Shown here: piece by piece, positions 1 to 9,250 of the stretch
How positions within the stretch are numbered: the stretch's first letter is position 1
Layout: every line of letters begins with the position of its first letter
NCBI RefSeq assembly: GCF_027797205.1
Contig: NZ_CP115607.1
Location: 868,001-932,000, forward strand
Source: Campylobacter sp. VBCF_01 NA2
GTDB lineage: Bacteria; Campylobacterota; Campylobacteria; Campylobacterales; Campylobacteraceae
Reading direction: 5' to 3'
Length of the DNA: 64,000 nt
Notes under the pieces: generated by a model
What the model was told of the DNA's origin: nothing
The model's database searches: none
What the model saw: only the letters and a program-made list of their open reading frames with translations
Translations under genes and position numbers: made by a program

Positions 1-389
1 ACAGCGCGCGCAATCACCACGCCAGCGCACCCGCCAAGGGCTTGAACAAATCTAAAAAATATAAAAGCGTAGATATTTTGGGTATTAGCGCATAAAATAC
101 TCGCCACGATAAATAGCGCAACGCCCGCTAGCAGGGGTTTTCTGCGACCATAAATGTCGCTTAGTGGGCCATAGATTAGCTGACCTAGCGCAAATGCCAC
201 AAAAAACGCGCTGATTGAGAGCTGAGTGTAAAATTCACTCGTCTCAAAGCTGGTTTGGACATTTTTGAGCGCTGGCAGATACATATCCGTCGAAAGTGGC
301 GCCACAGCCGACATATAGGCTAAAACTATGATTAAATATGGTTTTGCGATTTTGGGTGAATTTAAAAATTCGCCGATTTTTTCAAACAT
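1..389 (-). CDS. Bcr/CflA-family drug resistance MFS transporter (5' part only)
   Basis: This is the N-terminal 129 residues of a major facilitator transporter that runs off the left edge of the window. The ATG at 389 is preceded by AAGGA at a normal distance. The translation has a first membrane helix (YLIIVLAYMSAVAPLSTDMY) whose S-T-D-M-Y-L-P-A signature is typical of the Bcr/CflA drug:H+ antiporter branch. It is followed by the MFS motif A loop GPLSDIYGRRKPL between helices 2 and 3 and a third helix, then the F-R-x-x-Q-A-x-G-G motif of helix 4. The family exports small drugs from the inner membrane; the substrate cannot be told. The downstream gene is dnaB, 40 bases away, and has no functional link. 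Confidence 0.85.
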   Translation of the reverse strand, partial: MFEKIGEFLNSPKIAKPYLIIVLAYMSAVAPLSTDMYLPALKNVQTSFETSEFYTQLSISAFFVAFALGQLIYGPLSDIYGRRKPLLAGVALFIVASILCANTQNIYAFIFFRFVQALGGCAGVVIARA

Positions 390-428
390 CAAATTCCTTA
401 AATTTCAAAATTTAGCTAAATTTTGCCC

Positions 429-2210
429 CTAAATATCCACAGGGTTTTCGTCGTTTTCGCTCGCATTTTCATCGCCAAAAAGCTCTTCGCCTTGACTTTG
501 ATTTTGCGTATATGCGCCCTGTTTTAGGACATTTGCCATATTTGTATCAGGGATTGCGAAGCTTTCGATATCTACGCTTTGGCTTGGCACATCTACGCTT
601 TGCATAATCTCATCTGCCCCAGTTTCGATAAATTCCCCGCTTTCGCTTTCTTGCGCAAAATTTGACGCACTATCTCCCACGCCCTGAGGCGCAAAATTTG
701 GCGCAAATTCGGGCGCAGTATTTGGCGCACCTGCCCCATTTTCTAGCGAAATTTCGCCCACCATTGGCATTGCTTCGGCAAAATCTGGCGTCATATCAGG
801 CGTCATTTCAAACTCGCTACTCTCCATTGGCGCACCACCGAAGCTCACCAAATCCACAAAACGCGTATAAGGCCCCTGAAATGCGACCTCTATCGTGCGC
901 CCTGCTTCGCCTGAGCGGTTTTTACCAATGATGATTTCAGCCTTTTCTTCTAGCTCATTTCGCTTAAATTCCTCGATCTCGCTCGGATCTTTGCCTGCCA
1001 TTTCCAGCGCAGCTCTTTTCTCACGATACGCCCTTTCTTTATAGACCTCATCGCGATAAACAAAAAGTATAATATCCGCGTCCTGCTCGATCGCCCCACT
1101 CTCGCGCAAATCCGCCATTTGCGGGCGTTTATCCGATCTAAGCTCCACGCCACGATTGAGCTGAGAAAGCGCGATAATCGGTATGTTTAGCTCGCGCGCA
1201 AGTAGCTTTAATCCGCGCGAAATTTCGGCGATTTGCAAATGCCTTTCGCTAAAATTGCTCGTGCTAGTCATCAAACCTATATAATCCACCACGCAAAGCT
1301 CGATATTTTCGTGCGCGGCTTTGAGTTTGCGCATTTGGGTGCGCACCTGCTGGATATTGACATGACCGCTATCATAGACGAAAAGTGGCAAATCCATCAT
1401 ACGCTCACACTCGGCATTAAACCTGCTCCAATCATCATCGCTTAGCGTCGCGCTTAAAATCGAATTTAGTGGCACAGAGCTTCCGATACTTAGCATTCTA
1501 TACATAATCTGCACGGCTGGCATTTCCAGCGAGAAAAACACCACGCCCTTGCCCTTTTCGAGCGTTTTTAGCATGGAGTTTAGCACGAAGGCTGTCTTTC
1601 CCATACCTGGGCGCGCAGCGATGATGATAAGCTCGCCTGGTTTGTAGCCTTTGGTAAATTTATTAAGGTATGTAAAGCCCGTGTCAAGCCCCACTAGCTC
1701 AGAGCCTGCTTGTTCTTTTTGTTTGCGTAGCTCGCTGACGACTTCGGTGATGATTTCGGGGCTGGTTTTGACCCCGCCGTGCTTTTCCTCGTCGATTAGT
1801 TTGTAGATTTCTGCGCTGATTTTATCGGCGGCTTCTTTGGCTTTTTGGGTTTCATTTACGATAGTAGGCGTCCTGTGCGCGATAGAATTTAGCCCGCGTT
1901 TGATAGATTTTTCTTTTAGTTCGTTTGCGTATTTTCGCGCGTCGATTAGTCCGCTCGTGGCTAAAATTTCGGCGAAAATTTGCTCGTTATACCTGCCTTC
2001 TAGCCATTTTTTGATAAAACTAGGCGCGATAGGCTCATCATGCGCCACGCACTTCGTGATAGCCTCATAAACATCGGCGTGTGGCTTGAAATAAAAGTCC
2101 CCCACGCCAATCATATCGCCGATTTCGCTGTATGCCTCGTCGTCTTGTATGAGCGCGCTTAAAATCGCTCTTTCCATATCCAAATCATATAAATTTGCAG
2201 CTACTTCCAT
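429..2210 (-). CDS. dnaB: replicative DNA helicase DnaB with long acidic C-terminal tail
   Basis: DnaB is the hexameric 5'-3' helicase of the replication fork. The N-terminal primase-interaction domain covers about residues 8-110. The RecA-like helicase domain follows, with Walker A ARPGMGKTAF near residue 200, Walker B LCVVDYIGLM and ALSQLNRGVE, and core end at GPYTRFVDL near residue 454. The DnaB core is normally about 450-500 residues, so the protein (593 aa) carries about 139 extra residues. This tail is acidic, rich in Pro/Ala/Asn/Met/Glu and imperfectly repetitive (EMTPDMTPDF, APEFAPNFAP, SVDVPSQSVDI), and probably disordered. The ATG at 2210 has AAGG upstream. ispG is upstream on the same strand with a 49-base gap. 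Confidence 0.95.
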   Translation of the reverse strand: MEVAANLYDLDMERAILSALIQDDEAYSEIGDMIGVGDFYFKPHADVYEAITKCVAHDEPIAPSFIKKWLEGRYNEQIFAEILATSGLIDARKYANELKEKSIKRGLNSIAHRTPTIVNETQKAKEAADKISAEIYKLIDEEKHGGVKTSPEIITEVVSELRKQKEQAGSELVGLDTGFTYLNKFTKGYKPGELIIIAARPGMGKTAFVLNSMLKTLEKGKGVVFFSLEMPAVQIMYRMLSIGSSVPLNSILSATLSDDDWSRFNAECERMMDLPLFVYDSGHVNIQQVRTQMRKLKAAHENIELCVVDYIGLMTSTSNFSERHLQIAEISRGLKLLARELNIPIIALSQLNRGVELRSDKRPQMADLRESGAIEQDADIILFVYRDEVYKERAYREKRAALEMAGKDPSEIEEFKRNELEEKAEIIIGKNRSGEAGRTIEVAFQGPYTRFVDLVSFGGAPMESSEFEMTPDMTPDFAEAMPMVGEISLENGAGAPNTAPEFAPNFAPQGVGDSASNFAQESESGEFIETGADEIMQSVDVPSQSVDIESFAIPDTNMANVLKQGAYTQNQSQGEELFGDENASENDENPVDI

Positions 2211-2259
2211 AAATTTGCCTTGATTAAATTTGATTAAATTTCATTAAATTTGCCAAAAT

Positions 2260-3321
2260 TTAGCGCTCTTCGTAGCGCTTCACTTCGTCCTCTACTTCGC
2301 TCAAAAATCTCTCCACTAACTCGCTCTCTTTTAGCTTTGCTACTATTTCGCCATGGCGAATTACTAGACCATTTCCCTTGCCAAAGGCGATAGCGACATC
2401 TGCGCCCTTTGCTTCGCCAAGCGCATTTACCACGCACCCCATGACAGAGATATTTAAAGGTGCTTTTATGTGCTTCGTGCGCTCTTCTACGATTTTAATC
2501 GCACGGACTAAATCGCTCTGCAAACGCCCACAAGTAGGACACGAGATGATATTTATGCCACTTTTTTGCACTCCGGCGTCTTGGAGTATCGCTTTGGCGA
2601 CTTTGATTTCTTCTTCGAGTTCGCCCGTGATCGAAACTCTCATCGTATCGCCGATACCTTCTAATAAAAGCGTTCCAAGCGCGATTGCGCTTTTTATCGT
2701 CGCGTGGAAGGTCGTCCCGGCCTCTGTAACGCCTAAGTGAAACGGATACTCGCAAAGCGGACGAAGTGTGCGATACGCTTCAATCGTGCGGGGCACATCG
2801 GAGCTTTTTAGCGAAATCGCAATGTCGGTAAAATCAAAGTCTTCGAGCAATTTGAAATTATAAAGCGCACTTTGGATCATGCCTTGTGGGGTTCTGCCAA
2901 ATTTGGCTTCAAACTGCTCTTCGAGTGAGCCCGAATTTACACCTATGCGAATCGGCAAATTTCGCTCTTTACACGCTTTTACCACTTCTTTTATTCTCTC
3001 TTTTCCGCCGATATTGCCCGGATTTATGCGAATCGCATCGACAAAAGGGGCGACTTCAAGTGCCAAGCGATAGTTAAAATGAATATCCGCGACTATCGGC
3101 AAGGGCGAATTTTTCTTTATCTCTGCCAAAGCCTTTGCGTCGTCATGATCTAGCACGGCACATCGCACCAAATCAGCCCCCGCAAAATAAAGGCGATTGA
3201 TTTGCGCAAGTGTGCCATTTATATCTTTTGTCTTCGAAAATGTCATCGACTGCACCGAAATCGGCGCGTCCCCACCGATAGCAACAGAGCCCACTTTTAT
3301 CTGTTTTGTTTTGTATCTCAT
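2260..3321 (-). CDS. ispG: 4-hydroxy-3-methylbut-2-enyl diphosphate synthase
   Basis: IspG (GcpE) is the [4Fe-4S] enzyme of the penultimate step of the MEP isoprenoid pathway, converting MEcPP to HMBPP in the cytoplasm. The 353-aa length is the usual bacterial size. The N-terminal TIM barrel starts [16 protein letters not shown] and contains SVQSMT. The C-terminal cluster domain has the cysteines of ISCPTCGR and [17 protein letters not shown]. The gene is followed by dnaB in the same direction and may share its transcript. The start is an ATG at 3321 with weak upstream AAGG. Confidence 0.96.
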   Translation of the reverse strand: MRYKTKQIKVGSVAIGGDAPISVQSMTFSKTKDINGTLAQINRLYFAGADLVRCAVLDHDDAKALAEIKKNSPLPIVADIHFNYRLALEVAPFVDAIRINPGNIGGKERIKEVVKACKERNLPIRIGVNSGSLEEQFEAKFGRTPQGMIQSALYNFKLLEDFDFTDIAISLKSSDVPRTIEAYRTLRPLCEYPFHLGVTEAGTTFHATIKSAIALGTLLLEGIGDTMRVSITGELEEEIKVAKAILQDAGVQKSGINIISCPTCGRLQSDLVRAIKIVEERTKHIKAPLNISVMGCVVNALGEAKGADVAIAFGKGNGLVIRHGEIVAKLKESELVERFLSEVEDEVKRYEER

Positions 3322-3506
3322 TTGTAAATTTGCCTTGAATTTTAAAATTTAGCGTGCGAGATTGTATCAAAATGTGGTTTAAATTTTGCAAATTTATAAA
3401 ATCTGTCATTGCAGGGCAAGTATTATCGCACCCAAAATTTGCAAAAAACAAAATGAAATTTTATTTCACCCAAATTTGCCAAATTTAAAACAAATACCAA
3501 CTTTAA

Positions 3507-3517
3507 TATGATAAAAT
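3507..3517 (+). promoter_or_regulatory. possible sigma70 -10 region for pta-ackA
   Basis: In the divergent ispG/pta spacer the bases TATGATAAAAT contain two overlapping -10-like hexamers (TATGAT, TAAAAT) about 37-47 bases before the pta ATG. No good -35 is visible, which is common for the vegetative sigma factor of Campylobacter. The same spacer, near 3404, holds a degenerate TGTCATTGCAGG similar to the dispersed repeat seen at 16.6 and 59.7 kb. Confidence 0.35.
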
Positions 3518-3553
3518 GCAAGTGTTTTTTTAATTTTTTTATAAGGATTGCTT

Positions 3554-4954
3554 ATGAACGCATTTTTTGTTTTAGGCGACGATGTGCGCGATGTCACAGC
3601 CAAATTTGACGGCGCTGTGGCGCTAAATATCGTCCCAGATGTGGCGAGCGAGAGCGAAATCATATCGCTTTTAGAAAAAGGCGAGATTGCACAAATCTCA
3701 AAAATGGCAATAGACAAATTTGACGCAGTCTCAAAAAACGCAAAATGCGTAATCGTCTATGGCGCAAAAGGCTTCGATGAGGTGCTAAATTTCGGCCTTA
3801 GCAAGGATTTGGCTCTGCCTGTGGTAGGACTATATACGAACGAGAGCAAGGCGAAAATCGCCGAGAATTTCGCCAAAAAATGTGGCGCACAAGTTTTGCG
3901 CTTCACCACAAAAGATGTCTGCGCTGATTGCCTAGGCGAGGCGCTAAATGGCGCAAAATGCGAAATTCTAACCCCAGTGAGATTTGAAAGCACACTTTAT
4001 GCCAAAGCAGCTGCAAACAAAAAATCAGTCGTCCTACCTGAGGCCGATGATGAGAGAATTTTGCGCGCTAGCGAAATTTTGCTAAAAAGTGGCGCGGTAA
4101 ATTTAGTCTTGCTTGGCGATGAGGCAGAAATTAAGGCAAAAGCTGGAAATTTAGGGCTGAATTTAGACGGCGTTAAAATCATAAACCCAGCAAACAACGA
4201 ATTCTCTGATGAGTTTGCAAACACACTTTACGAGCTTCGCAAAGCCAAAGGTATGGAGCTAGAAAAAGCGCAAAAATTAGTGCGAGATCGCACATTTTTC
4301 GGCACTATGCTAGTTTATAGTGGCAAGGCAGACGCTATGGTTAGTGGCGCTAGCACGACCACAGCCGAGACTATCCGCCCAGCACTACAAACAATCAAAA
4401 CAATGCCAGGCGTAAGCACTGTAAGTGGCTCATTTATCATGTGCCTAGATAGCCAAATCGTGATTTTCGCAGACTGCGCCGTCGTGCCAAACCCAGACGC
4501 AAACGCCCTTGCAAGTATCGCGATTAGCTCGGCAAATACTGCGCGCGCATTTGGTCTAGAACCACGCGTAGCTATGCTAAGCTACTCTACCAAAGGAAGT
4601 GGAACAGGACCAAGTGTAGAAATCGTCGAAGAAGCCACCAAACTAGTTGGCGAGCTAGCCCCTGATTTAGCAGTCGATGGACCATTGCAATTCGACGCAG
4701 CGTTCGACCCTACAACCGCAAGCAAAAAGGCCCCAGGCTCAGCAGTAGCTGGCAAGGCAAATGTCTTTGTTTTCCCTGATTTAAATGCAGGAAATATCGG
4801 CTACAAGGCAGTCCAACGCACATCTGGCGCAGTAGCAATCGGCCCAATCTTGCAAGGTCTTAAAAAACCAGTTAATGATTTAAGCAGGGGTTGCAAGGTC
4901 GAGGATATCGTAAATACAGTGCTTATTAGCGCAATTCAAGCAGGAGTAAATTAA
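3554..4954 (+). CDS. pta: phosphate acetyltransferase
   Basis: Pta converts acetyl-CoA and phosphate to acetyl phosphate, feeding AckA in acetate overflow and ATP formation. I chose the ATG at 3554 because AAGGA lies 6 bases upstream; an in-frame TTG six bases earlier sits too close to the SD. The protein (466 aa) has a shortened N-terminal region (about residues 1-145) of the regulatory type. The catalytic PTA domain follows, with SVVLPEADDERILRA, the TMLVYSGKADAMVSGA region, YSTKGSGTGPSVE and the C-terminal NAGNIGYKAVQRTSGA. It is shorter than the roughly 700-aa enterobacterial enzyme and close to the Campylobacter form. The stop codon overlaps the ackA ATG by one base (TAATG). Confidence 0.95.
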   Translation: MNAFFVLGDDVRDVTAKFDGAVALNIVPDVASESEIISLLEKGEIAQISKMAIDKFDAVSKNAKCVIVYGAKGFDEVLNFGLSKDLALPVVGLYTNESKAKIAENFAKKCGAQVLRFTTKDVCADCLGEALNGAKCEILTPVRFESTLYAKAAANKKSVVLPEADDERILRASEILLKSGAVNLVLLGDEAEIKAKAGNLGLNLDGVKIINPANNEFSDEFANTLYELRKAKGMELEKAQKLVRDRTFFGTMLVYSGKADAMVSGASTTTAETIRPALQTIKTMPGVSTVSGSFIMCLDSQIVIFADCAVVPNPDANALASIAISSANTARAFGLEPRVAMLSYSTKGSGTGPSVEIVEEATKLVGELAPDLAVDGPLQFDAAFDPTTASKKAPGSAVAGKANVFVFPDLNAGNIGYKAVQRTSGAVAIGPILQGLKKPVNDLSRGCKVEDIVNTVLISAIQAGVN

Positions 4955-6150
4955 TGGAAATTTTAGTCATAAACTCAGGTAGCAGTTCAATCAAATTTAA
5001 ATTCCAAGATATGGACACTAAAACTTGCCTTGCAAGTGGCGTCATCGAAGAGATTGGCTCAGAGCACTCAAAAGCCAAAATCGAGGCAGGCGAGTTTGAA
5101 AAAGAGGTCAAAGAGCCGATTAAATCGCACGAAGAAGGCATTGAGATAATGTATCGCTTGCTAAAAGAAAGTGGCACGCTAAAAGACATCAACGATATCG
5201 AAGGTATCGGACACAGAATCGTCCAAGGCGCTGATTATTTCGACAAAGCAGCCTTCGTAGATAGCGATGTGCTAGCCAAAATCGAAGAGCTTTGCCCGCT
5301 TGCCCCTCTTCACAACCCAGCAGCAGTTGCCGGAATCAAATCATGTATGAGCGCGTCAAAAACCCCAAATGTGGCTGTTTTTGACACTACATTTCACCAA
5401 AGCATGCCGCGCGAAGCATATATGTATGCGCTTCCGTATGAATTCTACGAGAAAAACAAAGTCCGCAGATACGGCGCACACGGCACTTCTCACTGGTATG
5501 TATCGCGCACAGCGGCTGAATTTTTAGGCGTGGATTATGATAAATTTAACTGCATTACGCTTCACCTTGGAAATGGTTCTAGTATCACCGCTATCAAAAA
5601 TGGCAAATGTGTCGATACTTCAATGGGTATGACTCCACTCGAAGGCCTTATGATGGGCACTAGGTGTGGTTCGATAGATCCTGCGATTATCGCGTATATG
5701 GAGCGCGTGGCAGGTCATGGCGCACAAGAAATGGACGCGATAATGAATAAAAAAAGCGGACTTTTGGGCATTTGTGGCACTAGCGACTTGCGCAAAGTCG
5801 AGGAAATGATGGAAGCAGGCGACGAAAAAGCAAAACTCGCCTATGATATGCTAGTCTATCAAATCGTCAAACTCGTAGGCGCATACTACGCAGTGCTTGG
5901 CAAAATCGACGCTATCATCTTTACTGGCGGTATCGGAGAAAACGCAAATATCTTGCGCGAGAGAGTTTGCGAGAAGCTAGCGCATTTTGGTATCGCAATC
6001 GACAAGGCTGAAAACAATATCCGCAGAAAAATCAACCGCGATCTAAGCACGAGCGAGGCAAAAATCAAAACTCTAATTATCCCTACAAACGAAGAGTTAG
6101 CGATCGCCGAGCAAGTAGTCGAGGTGCTAAAAGCTAAGAATTTAGCTTAA
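4954..6150 (+). CDS. ackA: acetate kinase
   Basis: Acetate kinase interconverts acetyl phosphate + ADP and acetate + ATP. The 398-aa protein has all family signatures: the N-terminal phosphate-binding MEILVINSGSSSIKFKF, TFHQSMP and YGAHGTSHWYVS, the adenosine-pocket LHLGNGSSITAI, GTRCGSIDPAII and the C-terminal TGGIGENANILRE. Translation is probably coupled to pta through the one-base overlap. A strong terminator hairpin follows eight bases after the stop, so pta-ackA looks like a two-gene operon. Confidence 0.97.
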   Translation: MEILVINSGSSSIKFKFQDMDTKTCLASGVIEEIGSEHSKAKIEAGEFEKEVKEPIKSHEEGIEIMYRLLKESGTLKDINDIEGIGHRIVQGADYFDKAAFVDSDVLAKIEELCPLAPLHNPAAVAGIKSCMSASKTPNVAVFDTTFHQSMPREAYMYALPYEFYEKNKVRRYGAHGTSHWYVSRTAAEFLGVDYDKFNCITLHLGNGSSITAIKNGKCVDTSMGMTPLEGLMMGTRCGSIDPAIIAYMERVAGHGAQEMDAIMNKKSGLLGICGTSDLRKVEEMMEAGDEKAKLAYDMLVYQIVKLVGAYYAVLGKIDAIIFTGGIGENANILRERVCEKLAHFGIAIDKAENNIRRKINRDLSTSEAKIKTLIIPTNEELAIAEQVVEVLKAKNLA

Positions 6151-6157
6151 ATTCCGT

Positions 6158-6187
6158 AAATTTTAGGCGAGAAATCGCCTAAAATTT
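6158..6187 (+). terminator. rho-independent terminator of pta-ackA
   Basis: A perfect 13-bp stem (AAATTTTAGGCGA / TCGCCTAAAATTT) with a GAAA tetraloop lies just after the ackA stop. It is followed by GCCTATTTTTC, giving a short U-rich tail. Confidence 0.8.
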
Positions 6188-6283
6188 GCCTATTTTTCAA
6201 AATTTACGCTACAATACGCGCTTAAATTTTAAAATTTCACTTCCACACAAAATTTAAAATTTCACCGAATTTAAGGGTTTAAA

Positions 6284-6859
6284 ATGAGTAAAATTTATTT
6301 TATTAGCGATTTGCATTTCGGACACGAAAACATTATGAAATACAGCCCAAAATACCGAAATTTTAATAGCGTAGCCGAAATGGACGAGTATCTAATCGCC
6401 CTGTGGAACGACACTGTGAGCGATGATGACATCGTCTATAATCTAGGTGATCTCTCATTTCACAAAGACAGCACCAAAACAGCGCGGATTTTAGAGCGGT
6501 TAAACGGCTCTCATAGGCTGATTTTGGGCAATCATGACAAACAAATCATCGCAAACACCGATTTGCAGGGCTATTTCGATGAAATTTGCGATTATAAATA
6601 TTTCAAAGCCCCAGGCGTAAAAAAGGGCTTCGTGCTATTTCACTACCCGATTTTGGAGTGGAACGGCGCGCATTATGGCTCGGTGCATTTATACGGCCAT
6701 GTGCATGACAAAACCCCACCGCTAAAAGGGCGCGCGATAAATGTTTGCTATGATTATAACGGCAGATTTTTGGAATTTAAAGAAATTTTAAAAATGGCTG
6801 AGAAGCTGGATTTTAGCGGGTTTATACATAATTCTAGCGACGAAGAGAACGAAGAGTAA
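6284..6859 (+). CDS. calcineurin-like metallophosphoesterase
   Basis: This 191-aa cytoplasmic protein has the ordered metal-binding motifs of the calcineurin-like phosphoesterase superfamily: SDLHFGHENI (residues 7-16), NLGDLSF, LILGNHDKQ, the HYPILEW histidine and YGHVHD near residue 139. These ligands bind a dinuclear metal centre. Proteins of this size and motif spacing include bacterial phosphodiesterases of unassigned substrate, and no specificity can be read here. The C-terminus is acidic (SSDEENEE). It stands alone between the ackA terminator and the convergent hyp cluster; the ATG has only a weak GGG upstream. Confidence 0.85.
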   Translation: MSKIYFISDLHFGHENIMKYSPKYRNFNSVAEMDEYLIALWNDTVSDDDIVYNLGDLSFHKDSTKTARILERLNGSHRLILGNHDKQIIANTDLQGYFDEICDYKYFKAPGVKKGFVLFHYPILEWNGAHYGSVHLYGHVHDKTPPLKGRAINVCYDYNGRFLEFKEILKMAEKLDFSGFIHNSSDEENEE

Positions 6860-6972
6860 TGGGATTTTTAGTGCGGTTTGGGTTTTTGGCATGGTTTGGA
6901 ATACTGTGCCGAAATTTGACAAATTTTAAATTTGCGTGAATTTTCTAAATTCGGCGCAGAAATTAACTTCGC

Positions 6973-7083
6973 TCAAAATTCAAAGCTTCTTAAAATAAAA
7001 CGCATCATCTTTTCGATAATCCAAAAATCGCTATATTCGCCGTCAATATAAATTTTGCAATTCTCAAATTCGTTTAAATCCAT
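6973..7083 (-). CDS. possible 36-aa small protein behind hypA
   Basis: An ATG seven bases after the hypA stop opens a 36-codon frame (MDLNEFENCKIYIDGEYSDF, then WIIEKMMRFILRSFEF) ending at 6973. The upstream GAGTAGG inside the hypA end could act as ribosome binding site. The peptide has an amphipathic, hydrophobic second half and no recognisable domain. Position at the end of the hyp operon is the only context. It could equally be a chance frame in the 230-base convergent spacer, the rest of which (6860-6972) shows nothing else. Confidence 0.3.
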   Translation of the reverse strand: MDLNEFENCKIYIDGEYSDFWIIEKMMRFILRSFEF

Positions 7084-7090
7084 AGCGCAC

Positions 7091-7432
7091 CTACTCAATC
7101 ACAAGTTGCATTAGATACAAATCTTCGCCGTCGGTTACTTTTAAATTTCTGCTCCCGCATTTTGGGCAGATGAAGTTGTTTTGCTCCAAAACGCCGTTGT
7201 AGCCACACTTTTCGCACTCTATAACGACATCTTGGATATGGATTTTTAGCTCGGCATTTTCGCAGACCGTGCCCTGCCTAAACACATCGTAGCAGCTTTG
7301 CAAATAATGCGCTTCCACGCCACTAAGCCTGCCTACTTTGACTACGATTTCTTTGATTTCTCCGCCACCATTTGCGTTTAAATTTTTCTCGCAAAGCTCC
7401 ACTAAGCTCTGCACTATCGACATTTCGTGCAT
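7091..7432 (-). CDS. hypA: hydrogenase maturation nickel metallochaperone HypA
   Basis: HypA delivers nickel together with HypB to the large subunit of [NiFe] hydrogenase, and in some Campylobacterota relatives also to urease. The 113-aa protein has the nickel-binding N-terminus MHEMSIVQSL (His2) and the structural zinc site built from CEKCGYNG and CPKCGSRN. It is the last recognised gene of the hyp cluster and is separated from hypE by an unrelated membrane protein gene. Confidence 0.96.
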   Translation of the reverse strand: MHEMSIVQSLVELCEKNLNANGGGEIKEIVVKVGRLSGVEAHYLQSCYDVFRQGTVCENAELKIHIQDVVIECEKCGYNGVLEQNNFICPKCGSRNLKVTDGEDLYLMQLVIE

Positions 7433-7447
7433 ATTATCTCCATTTTA

Positions 7448-8152
7448 TTAAAATGTTTTTATCATCAAATAATTGATTTTTTTCTCAATATCAACGCCTG
7501 CAACTTCTAAAAAATATTTTCTCAAATCATCTTTATCTTTTTTTGTGATTATAGGTATAATTTTTTCGCCATGCTTGGTTTTTATAGCTAAAAAACTAAA
7601 CGAAAATAGACTGCCAAGCGACCCATTTCTGATGATAGAAAGTATCATGAACGGGCAGTAAATCACTATGATTAAACTGCTAAAAGCGTATGCCATATTT
7701 ATCGCACCCACAAATAAAGAAAAAATCACTACCGCCAAAAAAATAGGCAGCAACATCGTCCTTTTATCGATAATAAAATTTGCCTCTTTTAGTGAATTTG
7801 TTTCTATGGATACAACATTATTTAGAGCGATTTTAGAGTTAAAAAATTTAAATTCATCGTCGTTCGTGCCTATGCGTTTTTTGAACCAAATAGCCAGTAT
7901 TATTGTCGCAATAATTGACGAAATAAAGATTATATTGTTGTTAAATTCGCTATAAATTGTCTTTGTGGTCATAAAGGTAATAATCCCCTTATCAAAAAGT
8001 ATCTTTGTTAAAATTAAATCAAAAATGGCGGGAAAAAACATATAAAATGAAATTTCTTTTATAAAATCTCTTATAACAATCGGATTTTCATCATAATCTC
8101 GCAAATTTGATTTTTTGACATTTGGTTTATTTTCTAAATTTTCGTTTTCCAA
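7448..8152 (-). CDS. unknown four-helix membrane protein inside the hyp cluster
   Basis: I do not recognise this 234-aa protein. After a charged N-terminus (residues 1-30) it has hydrophobic stretches around residues 35-60, 73-91, 134-152 and 155-175 (for example NNIIFISSIIATIILAIWF and MLLPIFLAVVIFSLFVGAIN). It ends in a soluble Lys-rich tail. The pattern suggests an inner-membrane protein with cytoplasmic ends. The gene is visibly more AT-rich than the hyp genes around it and splits hypE from hypA, which are normally adjacent. This suggests a late insertion. The spacing to hypA is 15 bases, so co-transcription is likely. No link to hydrogenase maturation can be shown. Confidence 0.7.
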   Translation of the reverse strand: MENENLENKPNVKKSNLRDYDENPIVIRDFIKEISFYMFFPAIFDLILTKILFDKGIITFMTTKTIYSEFNNNIIFISSIIATIILAIWFKKRIGTNDDEFKFFNSKIALNNVVSIETNSLKEANFIIDKRTMLLPIFLAVVIFSLFVGAINMAYAFSSLIIVIYCPFMILSIIRNGSLGSLFSFSFLAIKTKHGEKIIPIITKKDKDDLRKYFLEVAGVDIEKKINYLMIKTF

Positions 8153-8209
8153 ATTTATCCTTTTGTTTTTGCTGTTCGGTCAGTATCGTTTGATACTGAA
8201 TTTTAAATT

Positions 8210-9214
8210 TCAGCAAATCCTAGGCAAAAGCTCACCCTTTGGAAGCTCCAAAAATCGCCCTGAGCCATACGCATTTTGGATTATCACCCTATTTTGCGAT
8301 TTTGCCGTGCCTGTTACTTCGCCGATGATTTCGGCGTTTTTATCAAATTTACGCAACACTTCTAATGCTTTTGCTTCATCGCCGTTGGCAACGACTGCGA
8401 CAAAAGTGCCTTCGTTCGCCAGTTCGTAAGGCTCGAAACCTAGCAACTCGCACACGCCCACGACTTCATCGCTCAGCGCGATTTTTTCTTCGAAAACCAA
8501 AATTTCATTGCCAGAAATCTCGGCAAATTCGTTCAAAACTGCACTCAAACCACCGCGCGTAGCATCTCGCATGGCTCTTATTTTCACGCCACTTGCTAGT
8601 AACTCCCCTACTACTCCATTTAGCGGTTTGCAGTCGCTTTTAAGCTCACTTTCAAGCGAAAGCTCATCTCTGGCAGCTAGTATCACAGCCCCGTGTCTGC
8701 CCACATCTCCGCTAAGCAAGATTTTATCGCCGATTTTGATATTTTTCGCCTTTATGTTTGGTGCTAGGATTTGCCCTATTCCGCTGGTGTTTATGAAAAT
8801 CTTGTCGCATTTGCCGTGCGGGACGACCTTAGTATCGCCACAGACGATTTTTACGCCACACTGCTTTGCTGTGTCGGCAATGGAAGCTAAAATTCGCTCA
8901 AATTCGGCAAATTCTAGCCCTTCTTCGATGATGAAACCCACACTGATAAAAAGCGGTTTAGCTCCGACCATACAAAGGTCATTTATCGTGCCACAAACTG
9001 CGATTTTACCGATGTCGCCACCGCTAAAAAATATCGGCGTAACGACATACGAATCAGTCGTAAAAGCTAACTCGCCACCGAAATTTGGCAAAATCGCGCT
9101 GTCGTTGCACTCACGCAAAATTTCATTATCAAACGCCCTAAAAATCGTATCATTGATGAGTTTATTCATCTCTTCGCCACCACCACCGTGGCTAAGCAAA
9201 ATCGTTTTTTTCAA
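8210..9214 (-). CDS. hypE: hydrogenase maturation protein HypE
   Basis: HypE dehydrates the carbamoyl group that HypF places on its C-terminal cysteine, giving the thiocyanate that becomes the cyanide ligand of the NiFe site. The 334-aa protein belongs to the PurM/AIR-synthase fold: N-terminal LLSHGGGGEEM, DSYVVTPIFF, and the ATP-binding GDVGRHGAVIL region. It ends in the diagnostic PRIC, so the essential C-terminal cysteine is present. It is 36 bases after hypD. Confidence 0.97.
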   Translation of the reverse strand: MKKTILLSHGGGGEEMNKLINDTIFRAFDNEILRECNDSAILPNFGGELAFTTDSYVVTPIFFSGGDIGKIAVCGTINDLCMVGAKPLFISVGFIIEEGLEFAEFERILASIADTAKQCGVKIVCGDTKVVPHGKCDKIFINTSGIGQILAPNIKAKNIKIGDKILLSGDVGRHGAVILAARDELSLESELKSDCKPLNGVVGELLASGVKIRAMRDATRGGLSAVLNEFAEISGNEILVFEEKIALSDEVVGVCELLGFEPYELANEGTFVAVVANGDEAKALEVLRKFDKNAEIIGEVTGTAKSQNRVIIQNAYGSGRFLELPKGELLPRIC

Positions 9215-9250
9215 AATTTATCCTTATTTTGTAAAATTTTACGCAAAATT

